Shown: in pieces, positions 1-7,992 of the stretch
Numbering within the stretch: position 1 is the stretch's first letter
How the letters are laid out: each line of letters begins with the position of its first letter
Source of the DNA: DASPFV01 sp035620975
Lineage (GTDB): Bacteria; Acidobacteriota; Vicinamibacteria; Vicinamibacterales; 2-12-FULL-66-21
NCBI GenBank assembly: GCA_035620975.1
Contig: DASPFV010000090.1
Location: 1 to 32,570 of the forward strand
Length of the DNA stretch: 32,570 nucleotides
Reading direction: 5' to 3'
The notes under the pieces: model-generated
Told to the model about the DNA's origin: nothing
Seen by the model: only the letters and a program-made list of their open reading frames with translations
The model's database searches: none
Translations under genes and position numbers: made by a program

Positions 1-158
1 CCCTGGAGCCCGCCGACGGCGGGACGCGGCTCACGGTGTCCGAGACAGGGTTCGACGCTGTCGCGCTCAGCCGGCGGGCGAGCGTCTACAAGGACAACCT
101 GGAGGGCTGGGCGGAAGTGCTGGTCTGGCTGCGGCGCCATGCCGAAGCGGCGCGTTGA
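1..158 (+). CDS. SRPBCC/AHSA1-family protein, C-terminal fragment
   Basis: Only the last 51 codons are in the window (reading from base 3, stop TGA at 156-158). The visible part reads as the end of an AHSA1-type SRPBCC fold: a beta strand with RLTVSETGF, then a long C-terminal helix with NLEGWAEVLVWLRRH. In this family the helix closes a hydrophobic ligand cavity. The gene overlaps the next one, an ArsR-type regulator, by 20 bp. AHSA1-like genes paired with an ArsR repressor are a common bacterial arrangement, which supports the call. The ligand or client is unknown and the N-terminal half cannot be judged. Confidence 0.75.
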   Translation, partial: LEPADGGTRLTVSETGFDAVALSRRASVYKDNLEGWAEVLVWLRRHAEAAR

Positions 159-480
159 TCGCCGTCTGACCGGAGCGGCCGTGCTGTTCGCGGCGCTCGC
201 GGATCCCACACGCCTGTCGCTCCTGCAGCGGCTCGCGAGCGAGGGGCCCGCGTCGATCTCCACGCTGGGCGAGCGGTTCGCGATGACGCGGCAGGGCGTG
301 ACGAAGCACCTCAACGTGCTGGCCGCTGCCGGCGTGATCGATGGGGCCCGGCAGGGCCGCGAACACGTCTGGACGCTCAATCCCGAGCGGCTCGACGAGG
401 CGAAGCGCGTGCTCGACCTCATCGTGCGCGGATGGGACGACGCGCTGGGACGGCTGAAGACGTTTGTGGAAGGGCGGTGA
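139..480 (+). CDS. ArsR-family winged-helix transcriptional regulator
   Basis: A 113-residue winged helix-turn-helix protein of typical ArsR length. The core starts around residue 14 (FAALADPTRLSLLQRLA, the classic ArsR helix) and continues with a recognition helix near residues 50-66 (MTRQGVTKHLNVLAAAGVI) and a wing with GREHVWTL. No cysteine pair of the metal-sensing kind is present, so a metal sensor is unlikely. It belongs with the non-metal ArsR proteins that control an adjacent AHSA1 gene. The start overlaps the upstream coding region by 20 bp, implying translational coupling and probable autoregulation of the pair. No clear Shine-Dalgarno sequence precedes the ATG. Confidence 0.88.
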   Translation: MPKRRVDRRLTGAAVLFAALADPTRLSLLQRLASEGPASISTLGERFAMTRQGVTKHLNVLAAAGVIDGARQGREHVWTLNPERLDEAKRVLDLIVRGWDDALGRLKTFVEGR

Positions 481-495
481 CGAGGCCGCTGCCCG

Positions 496-530
496 GAGGG
501 CGCCGGCTCTCCGTTCGCCGGCCGGCCCTC
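496..530. terminator. Hairpin between convergent genes, possible terminator
   Basis: Arms GAGGGC (496-501) plus GCCGGC (502-507) pair with GCCGGC (517-522) and GCCCTC (525-530), leaving a 2-nt bulge and a 9-nt loop. It lies between the convergent arsR-like gene and the DUF819 gene and could end transcription in both directions. There is no T-tract on either side, so the call is weak. Confidence 0.3.
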
Positions 531-639
531 GCAGCTCGCCGCTGCGCCAGGCAGAATGGCGAGTGACACGTCCGCGCCTCGGAGTTGCCGACAGCGAGTC
601 ACGAATCTCGCAGTGCGGGCTGCGATCCCGCGGCCCGCT

Positions 640-1833
640 TCAACCCCCGTAGAAGCGCGCGATCTGGCGGAGGATGAACGCCAGCAGGATGCCGACGTAG
701 GTGCCGAGGACGTAGCCGAGCACGGCGAGCAGGACGCCCACCGTGGCGAGCGCCGGATGGAAGGCGGCGGCTACGACCGGCGCCGAGGCGGCGCCGCCGA
801 CGTTGGCCTGTGAGCCCACGGCCAGGAAGAACACGGGCGCGCGCAGGACGCGGCGGACCGCAAGCATTCCGACCGCGTGCAGCAGCATCCACAGCGCGCC
901 GACGGCCAGGAGCGGCAGGTTGTCCGTCACATGGGAGAAACGCGCGCTCGCACCAATCGTCGCGACCAGCAGATACAGGAACACGGAGCCCACGGTGCTC
1001 GCGCCCCCGCCCTCGAGGCGGCGAAGCCGCGTGAACGAGAACACCACGCCGACGGCGGTCACCAGGCAGACGACCCAGGTGAAGCCGTTGATGATCGTGC
1101 CCACATCGGGCAGGTAGCCGGCCATCCAGGTGGCGATCCCCGTGGTGCCGATCCCGATCGTCAGAATCGCCAGCATGTCCGCCAGGTTGGCCGGTCGCGC
1201 CACCGCCGCCTGGTACTGTTCGACGCGACGGCGCACGTCGTCGATCCGGGTGCGATCCGCGCCGAGCCGGGCGTCCATGCGCGCCTCGCGGCCGGCGAAG
1301 AGCAGCAGCATGGCAGTCCAGACGTTCGCCACGGCCACGTCCACCACCACCATCAGGCTCATGGTCGCGGCGCTGGCGCCGGCGCTCTCGCCGACCGCCA
1401 CGAAGTTCGCCCCGCCGCCAATCCAGGAGCCCGACAGCGCGGCGAGGCCCCGCCACGCCTGATCGAGCGCGTCCGTCGGAAACATCCAGCCGAGCGCGAG
1501 GAACGCGAGCGGGCCTCCGGCTGCGATCGTCGCCGTGCCGGCCAGGAACAGCACCACCGCGTCCCGGCCGAGCGAGAGCACGGCGGGAATGTCGGTCGAG
1601 AGCACGAGCAGCACCAGGCTCGCCGGCAGCAGCACGCGGCGGATGAACAGATAGACGTCGGACTCGAACGGGATGACGCCACTGTTGGACAGCGCGGCGG
1701 GCACGAAATAGCAGAACACCAGCAGCGGCACCACGCGGAACAGGCGCGTGCCGATCGGATGGCGCTGGAGGGCGAAGAGCGCGGCGAGGACGCCGAGCAG
1801 CACGCTGAGCACGCCGAGGGGCGTCTGGATCAT
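640..1833 (-). CDS. DUF819 (YjcL-like) integral membrane protein
   Basis: A 397-residue, highly hydrophobic protein with about ten predicted membrane spans. It matches the DUF819 family in length and features: an N-terminal MIQTPLGVLSVLLG helix, a Trp/Gly-rich segment GSWIGGGANFVAVGES near residues 130-145, and a Gly/Ala-rich C-terminal half with GSQANVGGAASAPVVAAAF near residues 345-365. The GGGANFVAV and SQANVGGAA repeats resemble the inverted-repeat re-entrant motifs of secondary transporters, but the substrate of DUF819 proteins is not established. The reading frame is open up to 2331, but that part overlaps the sensor kinase and has no hydrophobic signature. The ATG at 1833 is therefore preferred, where similarity and the first membrane helix begin. 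The gene is divergent from the hybrid kinase. Confidence 0.8.
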   Translation of the reverse strand: MIQTPLGVLSVLLGVLAALFALQRHPIGTRLFRVVPLLVFCYFVPAALSNSGVIPFESDVYLFIRRVLLPASLVLLVLSTDIPAVLSLGRDAVVLFLAGTATIAAGGPLAFLALGWMFPTDALDQAWRGLAALSGSWIGGGANFVAVGESAGASAATMSLMVVVDVAVANVWTAMLLLFAGREARMDARLGADRTRIDDVRRRVEQYQAAVARPANLADMLAILTIGIGTTGIATWMAGYLPDVGTIINGFTWVVCLVTAVGVVFSFTRLRRLEGGGASTVGSVFLYLLVATIGASARFSHVTDNLPLLAVGALWMLLHAVGMLAVRRVLRAPVFFLAVGSQANVGGAASAPVVAAAFHPALATVGVLLAVLGYVLGTYVGILLAFILRQIARFYGG

Positions 1834-1880
1834 CGGGGGGTTCGCCGGCGCGGTTCGCGGACGCCATCTGCGAAGCGCAC

Positions 1881-1946
1881 ATTGTATGGCAGGGTGGGCG
1901 CATGCGCGGTGGATGAGCTTTGTTGGCCCGGCGTTCGGACTATGCT
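1881..1946. promoter_or_regulatory. Possible divergent promoters for DUF819 and the sensor kinase
   Basis: In the 138-bp divergent gap, the minus strand carries TACAAT (1881-1886), a good -10 match about 47 nt before the DUF819 start. The plus strand carries TATGCT (1941-1946) with a poor TTTGTT-like -35 about 16 bp upstream, 25 nt before the kinase start. The -35 matches are weak in both directions, so this is only a suggestion. Confidence 0.3.
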
Positions 1947-1971
1947 GGATGCATGAGATCGACCGGAGCCG

Positions 1972-4900
1972 ATGCCCAGTCCTGAAGACTGCCTCCTGGG
2001 CGGCGGCGGGATGGGTGCGCTGATGCGCGCGTTCGACTGGAGCCGGACGCCGGTTGGCGCCGTCGCGCGATGGCCGCAGAGCCTCCGGACCGCCGTGAGC
2101 ATGATGCTCGAGACGCGGTTCGGGATGTACATCGCCTGGGGTCCGGGGTTCACGCAGTTCTACAACGACGGCTACCGCCCCATTCTCGGCTCGACCAAGC
2201 ATCCCGCCATCGGCCGGAGCACCCGGGACACGTTCGCCGAGATCTGGCCGATCATCGGCCCGATGTTCGAGGGCGTGCTGCGTGGCGACGCCGTCGGGTA
2301 CGAGGACATGATGCTGCCGCTCGATCGGCACGGCTTCGCCGAAGAGTGCTACTTCATCTTCTCCTACAGCCCGATCCGCGACGAGAGCGGCACGGTGGGC
2401 GGTGTGCTCGTCACCGTCACGGAAACCACCGGCCGCGTGCTGGCGCAGCGCCGGCTGGGCACCCTCCGGGACCTCGCCGCGAGCGCCGCTTCGACCGAGA
2501 GCGTGGCGGACGCGTGGCGGCGCAGCTTCGACATCCTCGCGGCGAACGCCTCCGATCTGCCGCTCGCAGTCCTGTTCGAGCTCGACGGGTCGCGCGTCAG
2601 GCTCGTGGGCGCCTCGGGAGTCGGGCGCGGCTCACGTTTTGCCCCTGAAGCCATGGATCTCCACGAGGAAAGCACGTGGGGGCTGCGGACCGCCATCGGC
2701 TCGCCGGCTCCGACCATCCTCACCGATCTCATCCCGCGCTGCGGACCGCTTTCGGGCGGGCCGTGGCCGGAACCGCCGCATACCGGGGTCGTGCTGCCCA
2801 TCCGCCGGGCGGGAGCCGGGACGCCGTACGGCGTCCTGGTCGCGGGACTCAGCCCGCGGCTCCTCCTCGACGACGCGTACATGGAGTTCCTCTCGATGGT
2901 GGCAGGCCACGTCGGCACGGCCATCGCCAATGCTTCCGCCTACGAGGAGGAGCGCCGGCGCGCGGAGGCACTGGCCGAGATCGATCGGGCCAAGACGGTG
3001 TTCTTCAGCAACGTCAGCCACGAGTTCCGGACGCCACTCACCCTGATTCTGGGGCCACTGCAGGAACTCGCGGCGACGTCCGGGCCGGCGCTGCGCGAGC
3101 GCCTGCTCCCGATTCACCGGAACGCGCAGCGGCTGCTGAAGCTCGTCAATTCGCTCCTCGACTTCGCACGAATCGAGGCGGGGCGCACCCAGGCCTCCTA
3201 TCTGCCCACCGATCTGTCCCGGCTCACCGCCGATCTGGCGAGTACGTTCCGGTCGGCCGTCGAACGTGCCGGCCTCCAGCTGGTGGTCGACTGCCCGCCG
3301 CTGCCGCAGCCGATCTACGTGGACCGCGATCAGTGGGAGAAGATCGTGCTGAACCTGCTCTCGAACGCGTTCAAGTTCACGTTCGAGGGAACGATCGCGG
3401 TCCGGCTCTCATGGACCGGCGCGGGTGCCCGGCTGGAGGTGTGCGACACCGGCACCGGGATCGCGCCTGAGGAGGTTTCGCGGATCTTCGAGCGCTTTCA
3501 CCGCGTGCCCGGCGTCCGCGCGCGGACGCATGAAGGCACCGGCATCGGGCTCTCGCTCGTCCAGGAGCTGGTCCGCCAGCACGGCGGCACGATTGCCGTC
3601 GACAGCGAGCCCTCGCGCGGGACGACCTTCTCGATCGTCCTGCCGGCCGGGGCCGATCACCTGCCGGCGGATCGCCTGGCGCTCCCCCCCGGAGTGGCAT
3701 CGACCACGCTCGGCGCCGCGCCGTTCGTCGAGGAGGCGCTGCGCTGGCTGCCCGACGCGGGCGAGGCGCTCGAGCCCCTCGAGGGGGCCGAGCCTGCCTT
3801 CGGTGCGCTGACGCCGGCGCACGTCCTGGTCGCCGACGACAACGCCGACATGCGCGACTACCTGCGGCGCGTCCTGTCGCCGCACTGGCGCGTGACGGCG
3901 GTGGCCGACGGCCTGGCCGCGCTCGAGAGGGTGCGTGCCGATCGGCCGGATCTGATCCTGACCGACGTGATGATGCCCGGCCTGGACGGCTTCGCGTTGC
4001 TGCAGGCGGTCAGGGCCGATGCGGAGGTGGCGCAGATCCCCGTGGTCATGCTGTCCGCGCGCGCCGGGGAGGAGGCGCGCGTGGAGGGTCTCCACGCCGG
4101 AGCCGACGACTACATCGTCAAGCCGTTTTCGGCGCGTGAGCTCGTTGCACGGATTGAGGCGCAGTTGCTCCGGGCGCGCGTGAGCGCCGCCGAGGCCGCG
4201 GGGCGGCGTGCGGCGGAGGCGGCCAGCCGCGCGAAAGACGAGTTCATCGCGATGCTCGGGCACGAGCTGCGCAATCCGCTCTCGCCGATCCTCGCGGCGC
4301 TGCAGCTGATGGAACTGCGCGGATCCGGGGAGTATCAGCGGGAGCGAGCGGTCATCGAGCGTCAGGTCCGGCACCTGATCCGGCTCGTCGACGATCTGCT
4401 GGACATGTCGCGCATCACGCGCGGGAAGATCGATCTGAACCGCTCTCGCGTGACGGCACGCGAAGTCGTCACCCGGGCGGTGGAAATGGCGGGCCCGCTG
4501 CTCGACCAGCGCGGGCACGCCCTCCATATCGACGTCGCCCCCGGGGCCGTGCTGTTCGGCGACGCCACGCGCCTCGCGCAGGTGTTCAGCAACCTTCTGA
4601 ACAACGCCGCGAAGTTCACGGACGCGGGCGGCCGGATCGACGTTCGCGGCCGCGTGGAGCAGGACCGTTACGTGATTACGGTCACGGACAGCGGCATGGG
4701 CATCCCCGCGGCGCTCCTGCCGCATGTCTTCGACATGTTCGTGCAGGGCGGACAGTCGATCGATCGCACCGGCGGCGGGCTTGGCCTCGGTCTGGCGCTG
4801 GTCCGCACCCTGGTCTCACTCCACGGCGGAACCGTCGAGGCGCACAGCGCCGGCGAGGGACTCGGCAGCACGTTCACCGTCAGGCTCCCGCTGGCGGCTC

Positions 4901-5319
4901 ACGAGTCGCCCTGCGGGCCGATGGAGGCCGTCGCGGCGCCGGCGACGATCCCGCCGCGTCGCGTGCTCGTGGTGGACGACAACCGGGAAGCGGCGGAGCT
5001 GCTCGCCGATCTGCTGCGCCTCGACGGCCACGCCGTCCAGGTGACCTTCAACGGGAGGGACGCGCTCCAAGCGGCCGCCGCGTTGAGACCGGATGTCGCG
5101 CTGCTCGACATCGGCCTGCCGGTCATCGACGGGTACGAGCTGGCGAGCCGGCTGCGGGAGCTCGTCGGCGGCGGGTTGAGGCTGGTCGCGATCAGCGGCT
5201 ACGGACAGCCGCACGACCGCGACCGCACCGTCTCGGCGGGCTTCGACGCACACCTGGTCAAGCCCATCGATCACGACCACGTCCGTGCCGTTCTCGGCCC
5301 TGCACCATTGAGCGCCTGA
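1972..5319 (+). CDS. Hybrid sensor histidine kinase with two kinase modules and two receivers
   Basis: 1115 residues without membrane spans, so cytosolic. The order is a PAS-like sensor (about 20-150), GAF (about 165-325), HisKA with His350 (SHEFRTPL), HATPase (N-box NLLSNAFKF, G-boxes DTGTGIAPEE and GTGIGLSLV), receiver with Asp665 (TDVMMPG) and DDN, and a short Ala/Arg-rich coiled coil. A second HisKA follows with His764 (GHELRNPL), then a second HATPase (NLLNNAAKF, DSGMGIPA, GLGLGLALV) and a second receiver with Asp1046 (LDIGLP). All phospho-acceptor residues and ATP-lid glycines are present, so both kinases look functional. No partner response regulator or HPt gene is adjacent. A GGAG at 1965-1968 places the start at 1972. 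The receivers end the internal phosphorelay, so the output must be a protein encoded elsewhere. The ligand sensed by PAS/GAF is unknown. Confidence 0.93.
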   Translation: MPSPEDCLLGGGGMGALMRAFDWSRTPVGAVARWPQSLRTAVSMMLETRFGMYIAWGPGFTQFYNDGYRPILGSTKHPAIGRSTRDTFAEIWPIIGPMFEGVLRGDAVGYEDMMLPLDRHGFAEECYFIFSYSPIRDESGTVGGVLVTVTETTGRVLAQRRLGTLRDLAASAASTESVADAWRRSFDILAANASDLPLAVLFELDGSRVRLVGASGVGRGSRFAPEAMDLHEESTWGLRTAIGSPAPTILTDLIPRCGPLSGGPWPEPPHTGVVLPIRRAGAGTPYGVLVAGLSPRLLLDDAYMEFLSMVAGHVGTAIANASAYEEERRRAEALAEIDRAKTVFFSNVSHEFRTPLTLILGPLQELAATSGPALRERLLPIHRNAQRLLKLVNSLLDFARIEAGRTQASYLPTDLSRLTADLASTFRSAVERAGLQLVVDCPPLPQPIYVDRDQWEKIVLNLLSNAFKFTFEGTIAVRLSWTGAGARLEVCDTGTGIAPEEVSRIFERFHRVPGVRARTHEGTGIGLSLVQELVRQHGGTIAVDSEPSRGTTFSIVLPAGADHLPADRLALPPGVASTTLGAAPFVEEALRWLPDAGEALEPLEGAEPAFGALTPAHVLVADDNADMRDYLRRVLSPHWRVTAVADGLAALERVRADRPDLILTDVMMPGLDGFALLQAVRADAEVAQIPVVMLSARAGEEARVEGLHAGADDYIVKPFSARELVARIEAQLLRARVSAAEAAGRRAAEAASRAKDEFIAMLGHELRNPLSPILAALQLMELRGSGEYQRERAVIERQVRHLIRLVDDLLDMSRITRGKIDLNRSRVTAREVVTRAVEMAGPLLDQRGHALHIDVAPGAVLFGDATRLAQVFSNLLNNAAKFTDAGGRIDVRGRVEQDRYVITVTDSGMGIPAALLPHVFDMFVQGGQSIDRTGGGLGLGLALVRTLVSLHGGTVEAHSAGEGLGSTFTVRLPLAAHESPCGPMEAVAAPATIPPRRVLVVDDNREAAELLADLLRLDGHAVQVTFNGRDALQAAAALRPDVALLDIGLPVIDGYELASRLRELVGGGLRLVAISGYGQPHDRDRTVSAGFDAHLVKPIDHDHVRAVLGPAPLSA

Positions 5320-5457
5320 GGCCACGGAAGAACACGGACTAACACGGAAACCGGAGGCCACGGAAGAACACGGACTAACACGGAAACCGGGGGCCGCGGA
5401 AGAACACGGACTAACACGGAAACCTGGGGCCGCGGAAGAACACGGACTAACACGGAC
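5320..5457. repeat. Tandem 36-bp repeat, about 3.8 copies
   Basis: Head-to-tail copies begin at 5320, 5356, 5392 and 5428, directly after the stop codon of the sensor kinase. The shared core is CGGAAGAACACGGACTAACA; copies differ at a few positions (GGCCACGG against GGCCGCGG, and ACCGG against ACCTGG). There are no spacers, so this is a minisatellite and not a CRISPR array. A related sequence lies at about 21872-21931. Confidence 0.9.
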
Positions 5458-5672
5458 ACAAATAGTGATGGAGATCGCCGGCCCTGGCTCGGCGGGGGGA
5501 GCTGACAGACGACAGCCGGCGGGTGTTCGGCATCGCAGCCCGACAGGCTGACAAAGTACGTGGGCAGCTTCGATCAGTACTGAACACGGAGTCGTCAGCC
5601 GAGAGCGGTTCGCGCATGGCGCCGATCCGGATTTACCGCAAGAACTGCACGGCAGACGAAAAGGAGCCAGTG
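5458..5672. other. Gene-free stretch with no recognised element
   Basis: Together with the repeat before it and the terminator after it, this makes a 406-bp region without a convincing gene. I see no tRNA fold, riboswitch or promoter. A 13-codon stretch at 5542-5583 could be the tail of a decayed gene but is too short to assign. Confidence 0.5.
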
Positions 5673-5704
5673 AAAAAAAAAGGGACCGGCCCGGTGCCGG
5701 TCCC
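5673..5704 (-). terminator. Rho-independent terminator of the Gly/Ser-rich secreted protein gene
   Basis: On the minus strand a perfect 8-bp stem, GGGACCGG/CCGGTCCC (arms at 5697-5704 and 5682-5689) with a 7-nt loop, is followed by nine T residues (A-tract at 5673-5681 on the plus strand). It lies 21 bp past the stop codon at 5726. It is the clearest intrinsic terminator in the window. Confidence 0.9.
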
Positions 5705-5725
5705 CTCTCCGTCCCGGACGATCAA

Positions 5726-6415
5726 TTACCGCTGAACGTTCGGCGTCGCGGGGCAGGTGCCGGAGACCTCGCGGATGGAAGTCACCTCGAACTCCGGAAG
5801 CTCGATGCGGTCAGGCCCCGCGCTCTTGTCGGGCGCAGGCCTGGCGCTGCCGCTGGTGCCCACCGCGTCCCCCGCCTCCGCATCGATCTTGCCGGTCACC
5901 TCGACGCGCTTGCCGACCACTGCGCGCAGTCGCTCGTCAGCTTCGTGCTCGAGCTTGTACATCTTGCTGGCTCCGGCCATCGAACCCGCTGCGCTGGCGC
6001 CGGGTGAGGTGGCGGCACCGCTCGTCGCCGCCCCCGCGCTGCCCGCGGAGCCGGAGCCCGTCGCGCCCGCCGATCCCGTCGCGCCCGCCGAACCCGAGGT
6101 CCCGGTCGGTCCCTCAGGCGACGTTGCCGAACCCGAAGCCGAGCCGGCTTCGCCCGACACGACGAGGATGTAGTCCTCGAGCATGCCTGCCCGCTCGGCG
6201 ACATTCGGCGTTCTGCCCGGGATCGCATCCTCCTTGTACACGCAGCCTACGAGCGTCTTCGAGGCTTCCTGGCTCGAAGCCCTGGACTCGCTCTGCGTGG
6301 CCGGCCGGCTGGCGGGGTCCTGCGCCTGGCCCGCGCTACCGGTCGACTGTGCCGCAACCGCGGCGCCGGCGAACATCGCCGCCATGGTGCCTGTGAACAG
6401 GTATCTCTTCAGCAC
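5726..6415 (-). CDS. Secreted Gly/Ser/Ala-rich protein with a DUF5818-like beta domain
   Basis: 229 residues from a GTG start at 6415, chosen because AGGAGG (6420-6425) lies 4 nt before it; the reading frame upstream has no protein-like features. Residues 1-22 (VLKRYLFTGTMAAMFAGAAVAAQ) form a Sec signal peptide. The first folded segment contains TLVGCVYKEDAIPG. A low-complexity linker rich in Gly, Ser, Ala and Thr (about residues 90-140, with GATGSAGATGSGSAGSAG) separates it from a second segment, MYKLEHEADERLRAVVGKRV, which continues into EVTGKID. The GKRVEVTGKID pattern resembles the OB-like DUF5818 domain of exported acidobacterial proteins. Two cysteines (in VGCVY and GTCPA) may form a disulfide. 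The molecular role is unknown. It is transcribed alone and ended by a strong terminator. Confidence 0.75.
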   Translation of the reverse strand: MLKRYLFTGTMAAMFAGAAVAAQSTGSAGQAQDPASRPATQSESRASSQEASKTLVGCVYKEDAIPGRTPNVAERAGMLEDYILVVSGEAGSASGSATSPEGPTGTSGSAGATGSAGATGSGSAGSAGAATSGAATSPGASAAGSMAGASKMYKLEHEADERLRAVVGKRVEVTGKIDAEAGDAVGTSGSARPAPDKSAGPDRIELPEFEVTSIREVSGTCPATPNVQR

Positions 6416-6419
6416 GCTT

Positions 6420-6425
6420 CCTCCT
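6420..6425 (-). promoter_or_regulatory. Shine-Dalgarno AGGAGG deciding the GTG start at 6415
   Basis: A perfect AGGAGG on the minus strand, 4 nt before GTG. It moves the start about 720 bp inside a longer open frame and places a clean signal peptide at the N-terminus. Confidence 0.8.
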
Positions 6426-6631
6426 GTTGAAGTGGTCACTGTGCCTTTGAGGTGCAACACCGGCGCCACATCGTGTATGGCTCGGGTCGCGATTACGGAC
6501 CAGGTCACAACGCACGGCCGATTGTGTCGATCCCGGGCTGGCGTCTTCGACGTATGTGTGGAGCGACGATCTCCGCAGACGCAGCCGCCTCGGGTTGGAT
6601 CCCCGGCGATCAACCGGAAAGGAATGAAAGA

Positions 6632-7057
6632 ATGCGATTCATGGTGTTGGTGAAAGCGACAGCCGAATCGGAAGCGGGCCAGATCCCGAGCCAGCAGCTG
6701 CTGGCTGAGATGGGCAAGTACAACGAGGAGCTGGTCAGGGCCGGCGTGCTGCTGGCCGGCGAAGCCCTGCATCCGAGTTCCAGAGGAAAGCGCGTCAGGT
6801 TCTCCGGTAACCGCCGTACGGTGATCGATGGCCCCTTTGCGGAAACCAGGGAGCTCATCGCGGGCTTCTGGCTCTTCCAGGCGAAGTCCATGGACGAGGT
6901 GGTCGAGTGGGTGAAGCGATGCCCGAACCCGTTCGAGGGAGAGTCGGAGATCGAGATTCGACCCGTGTTCGAGGCCGACGACTTCGGTGCCGAGTTCACG
7001 CCAGAGCTCAGGGCGCAGGAGGAGCGCCTGCGGGCGGAGATGGCGGGGAAGAAATGA
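6632..7057 (+). CDS. YCII-family (DGPF) protein
   Basis: 141 residues. The N-terminus MRFMVLVKATAESEAG and the central motif VIDGPFAETRELIAGFWLF are hallmarks of the YCII/DGPF fold, a small ferredoxin-like dimer. In many soil bacteria such genes stand next to an ECF sigma factor, but none is visible here. Some family members are enzymes with a conserved His-Asp pair, but most have no assigned reaction. The start at 6632 is set by AAGGAA in the preceding 15 nt and by the family's usual MRFM/MKYM N-terminus; the open frame extends further upstream without similarity. A charged C-terminal tail (about residues 115-141) is longer than usual. Confidence 0.85.
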   Translation: MRFMVLVKATAESEAGQIPSQQLLAEMGKYNEELVRAGVLLAGEALHPSSRGKRVRFSGNRRTVIDGPFAETRELIAGFWLFQAKSMDEVVEWVKRCPNPFEGESEIEIRPVFEADDFGAEFTPELRAQEERLRAEMAGKK

Positions 7058-7112
7058 GTGACGACCGGGCGGGGCGCCGGGCTGGCGCCTCGCTTGCACT
7101 GCGCCGGTCGCC

Positions 7113-7949
7113 ATGAGAAGCAGTGCACACGTCAAGGGTCACCCGCTGCACCCGATGCTCATTCCGTTTCCCTTCGCGTACCTCTTCGGAAGCGCCATGC
7201 TCGACCTGTGGGCTGGCGCCGGCCGCAGGACGGAGTGGCACCGGACTGCTCGCGACATGAACACGCTCGGCCTGCTGTCGGCGGTCGTGGCCGCGGTGCC
7301 GGGGCTCATCGACTACGTGTTCGCCGTACCGCCCAACAGTTCGGCGCACAAACGGGCCACCAATCACCTCCTCGCCAACGTCTCCGCGCTCGGGCTCTTC
7401 GCGGCGGCCCGTCTCGCGCGTGGTCGCGACGGAATACGGCCCGGCCGCTTCGCCGTGGCGGCGGAGGTGGCTGGCGCGGGCCTTCTCGCCGCCGGCGGCT
7501 GGATGGGCGGCACGCTGGTCTATCGGAACCAGATCGCCGTCGATCACCGCTACGCCGAGGCGGGCAAGTGGAAGGTCGATACCATTCCGGCCCGCCGGCT
7601 CGAGGACGGCGGCGTGGACGTCGGCCCGGCTGACGAGTTGCAGGCCGATCAGATGAAGCTGCTGCGCATCGGGGAGCGGCGGGTCGTGCTCGCCCGTACC
7701 GAGCGGGGCTACGTGGCCTTCGACGATCGCTGCACGCACCGCGGCGGCCCGCTTTCCGATGGCGCGCTCGCCTGCGGAGTCGTCCAGTGCCCCTGGCACG
7801 GCTCCCAGTTCGACGTGCAGACCGGCAGCGTCCGGCGCGGACCGGCCGTCGAGGGAATTGCGACCTATGAGGTCAGCGAGCGGGACGGCCGCCTGTGGCT
7901 CGCGCTGAGCCGGCGCGCAGCGGAGGAACCCGTCGCGCCTCGCGGCTGA
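7113..7949 (+). CDS. DUF2231 membrane domain fused to a Rieske [2Fe-2S] domain
   Basis: 278 residues. The N-terminal half (about 5-140) is a DUF2231 membrane domain: it starts with the typical VKGHPLHPMLIPFPFAYLFG and has four predicted helices. After a linker (about 145-175) a Rieske ferredoxin domain follows (about 180-265), with Cys207-Thr-His209 and Cys226-Pro-Trp-His229, the exact C-x-H...C-x2-H spacing for a [2Fe-2S] cluster. The C-P-W-H form is typical of soluble, dioxygenase-type ferredoxins rather than bc1 Rieske proteins. The fusion suggests a membrane-tethered electron carrier. DUF2231 proteins are suspected, not shown, to take part in heme or electron transfer. It lies 55 bp after the YCII gene and may be cotranscribed with it. 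Confidence 0.9.
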   Translation: MRSSAHVKGHPLHPMLIPFPFAYLFGSAMLDLWAGAGRRTEWHRTARDMNTLGLLSAVVAAVPGLIDYVFAVPPNSSAHKRATNHLLANVSALGLFAAARLARGRDGIRPGRFAVAAEVAGAGLLAAGGWMGGTLVYRNQIAVDHRYAEAGKWKVDTIPARRLEDGGVDVGPADELQADQMKLLRIGERRVVLARTERGYVAFDDRCTHRGGPLSDGALACGVVQCPWHGSQFDVQTGSVRRGPAVEGIATYEVSERDGRLWLALSRRAAEEPVAPRG

Positions 7950-7992
7950 GCCGCTCTTCGACGCAGAAGTAGATCCTTCAGGCCGGCGCCGC

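Noticed and set aside
877..1956. Long plus-strand open frame (359 codons) across the DUF819 gene
   Set aside because: It is antisense to a well-supported membrane protein, is very rich in Arg, His and Gln, and has no domain. It is a typical shadow frame in GC-rich DNA.
3409..4725. Minus-strand open frame of 438 codons inside the hybrid kinase
   Set aside because: The kinase frame on the other strand has every expected motif; this frame has Arg/Gly-rich composition and no motif.
5320..5457. CRISPR array
   Set aside because: The 36-bp units join head to tail with no spacers, and no cas gene is present.
5542..5583. 13-codon peptide tail DRLTKYVGSFDQY before a TGA, possible remnant of a decayed gene
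   Set aside because: It reminds me of C-terminal ends of some exported hydrolases, but it is far too short and nothing recognisable precedes it.
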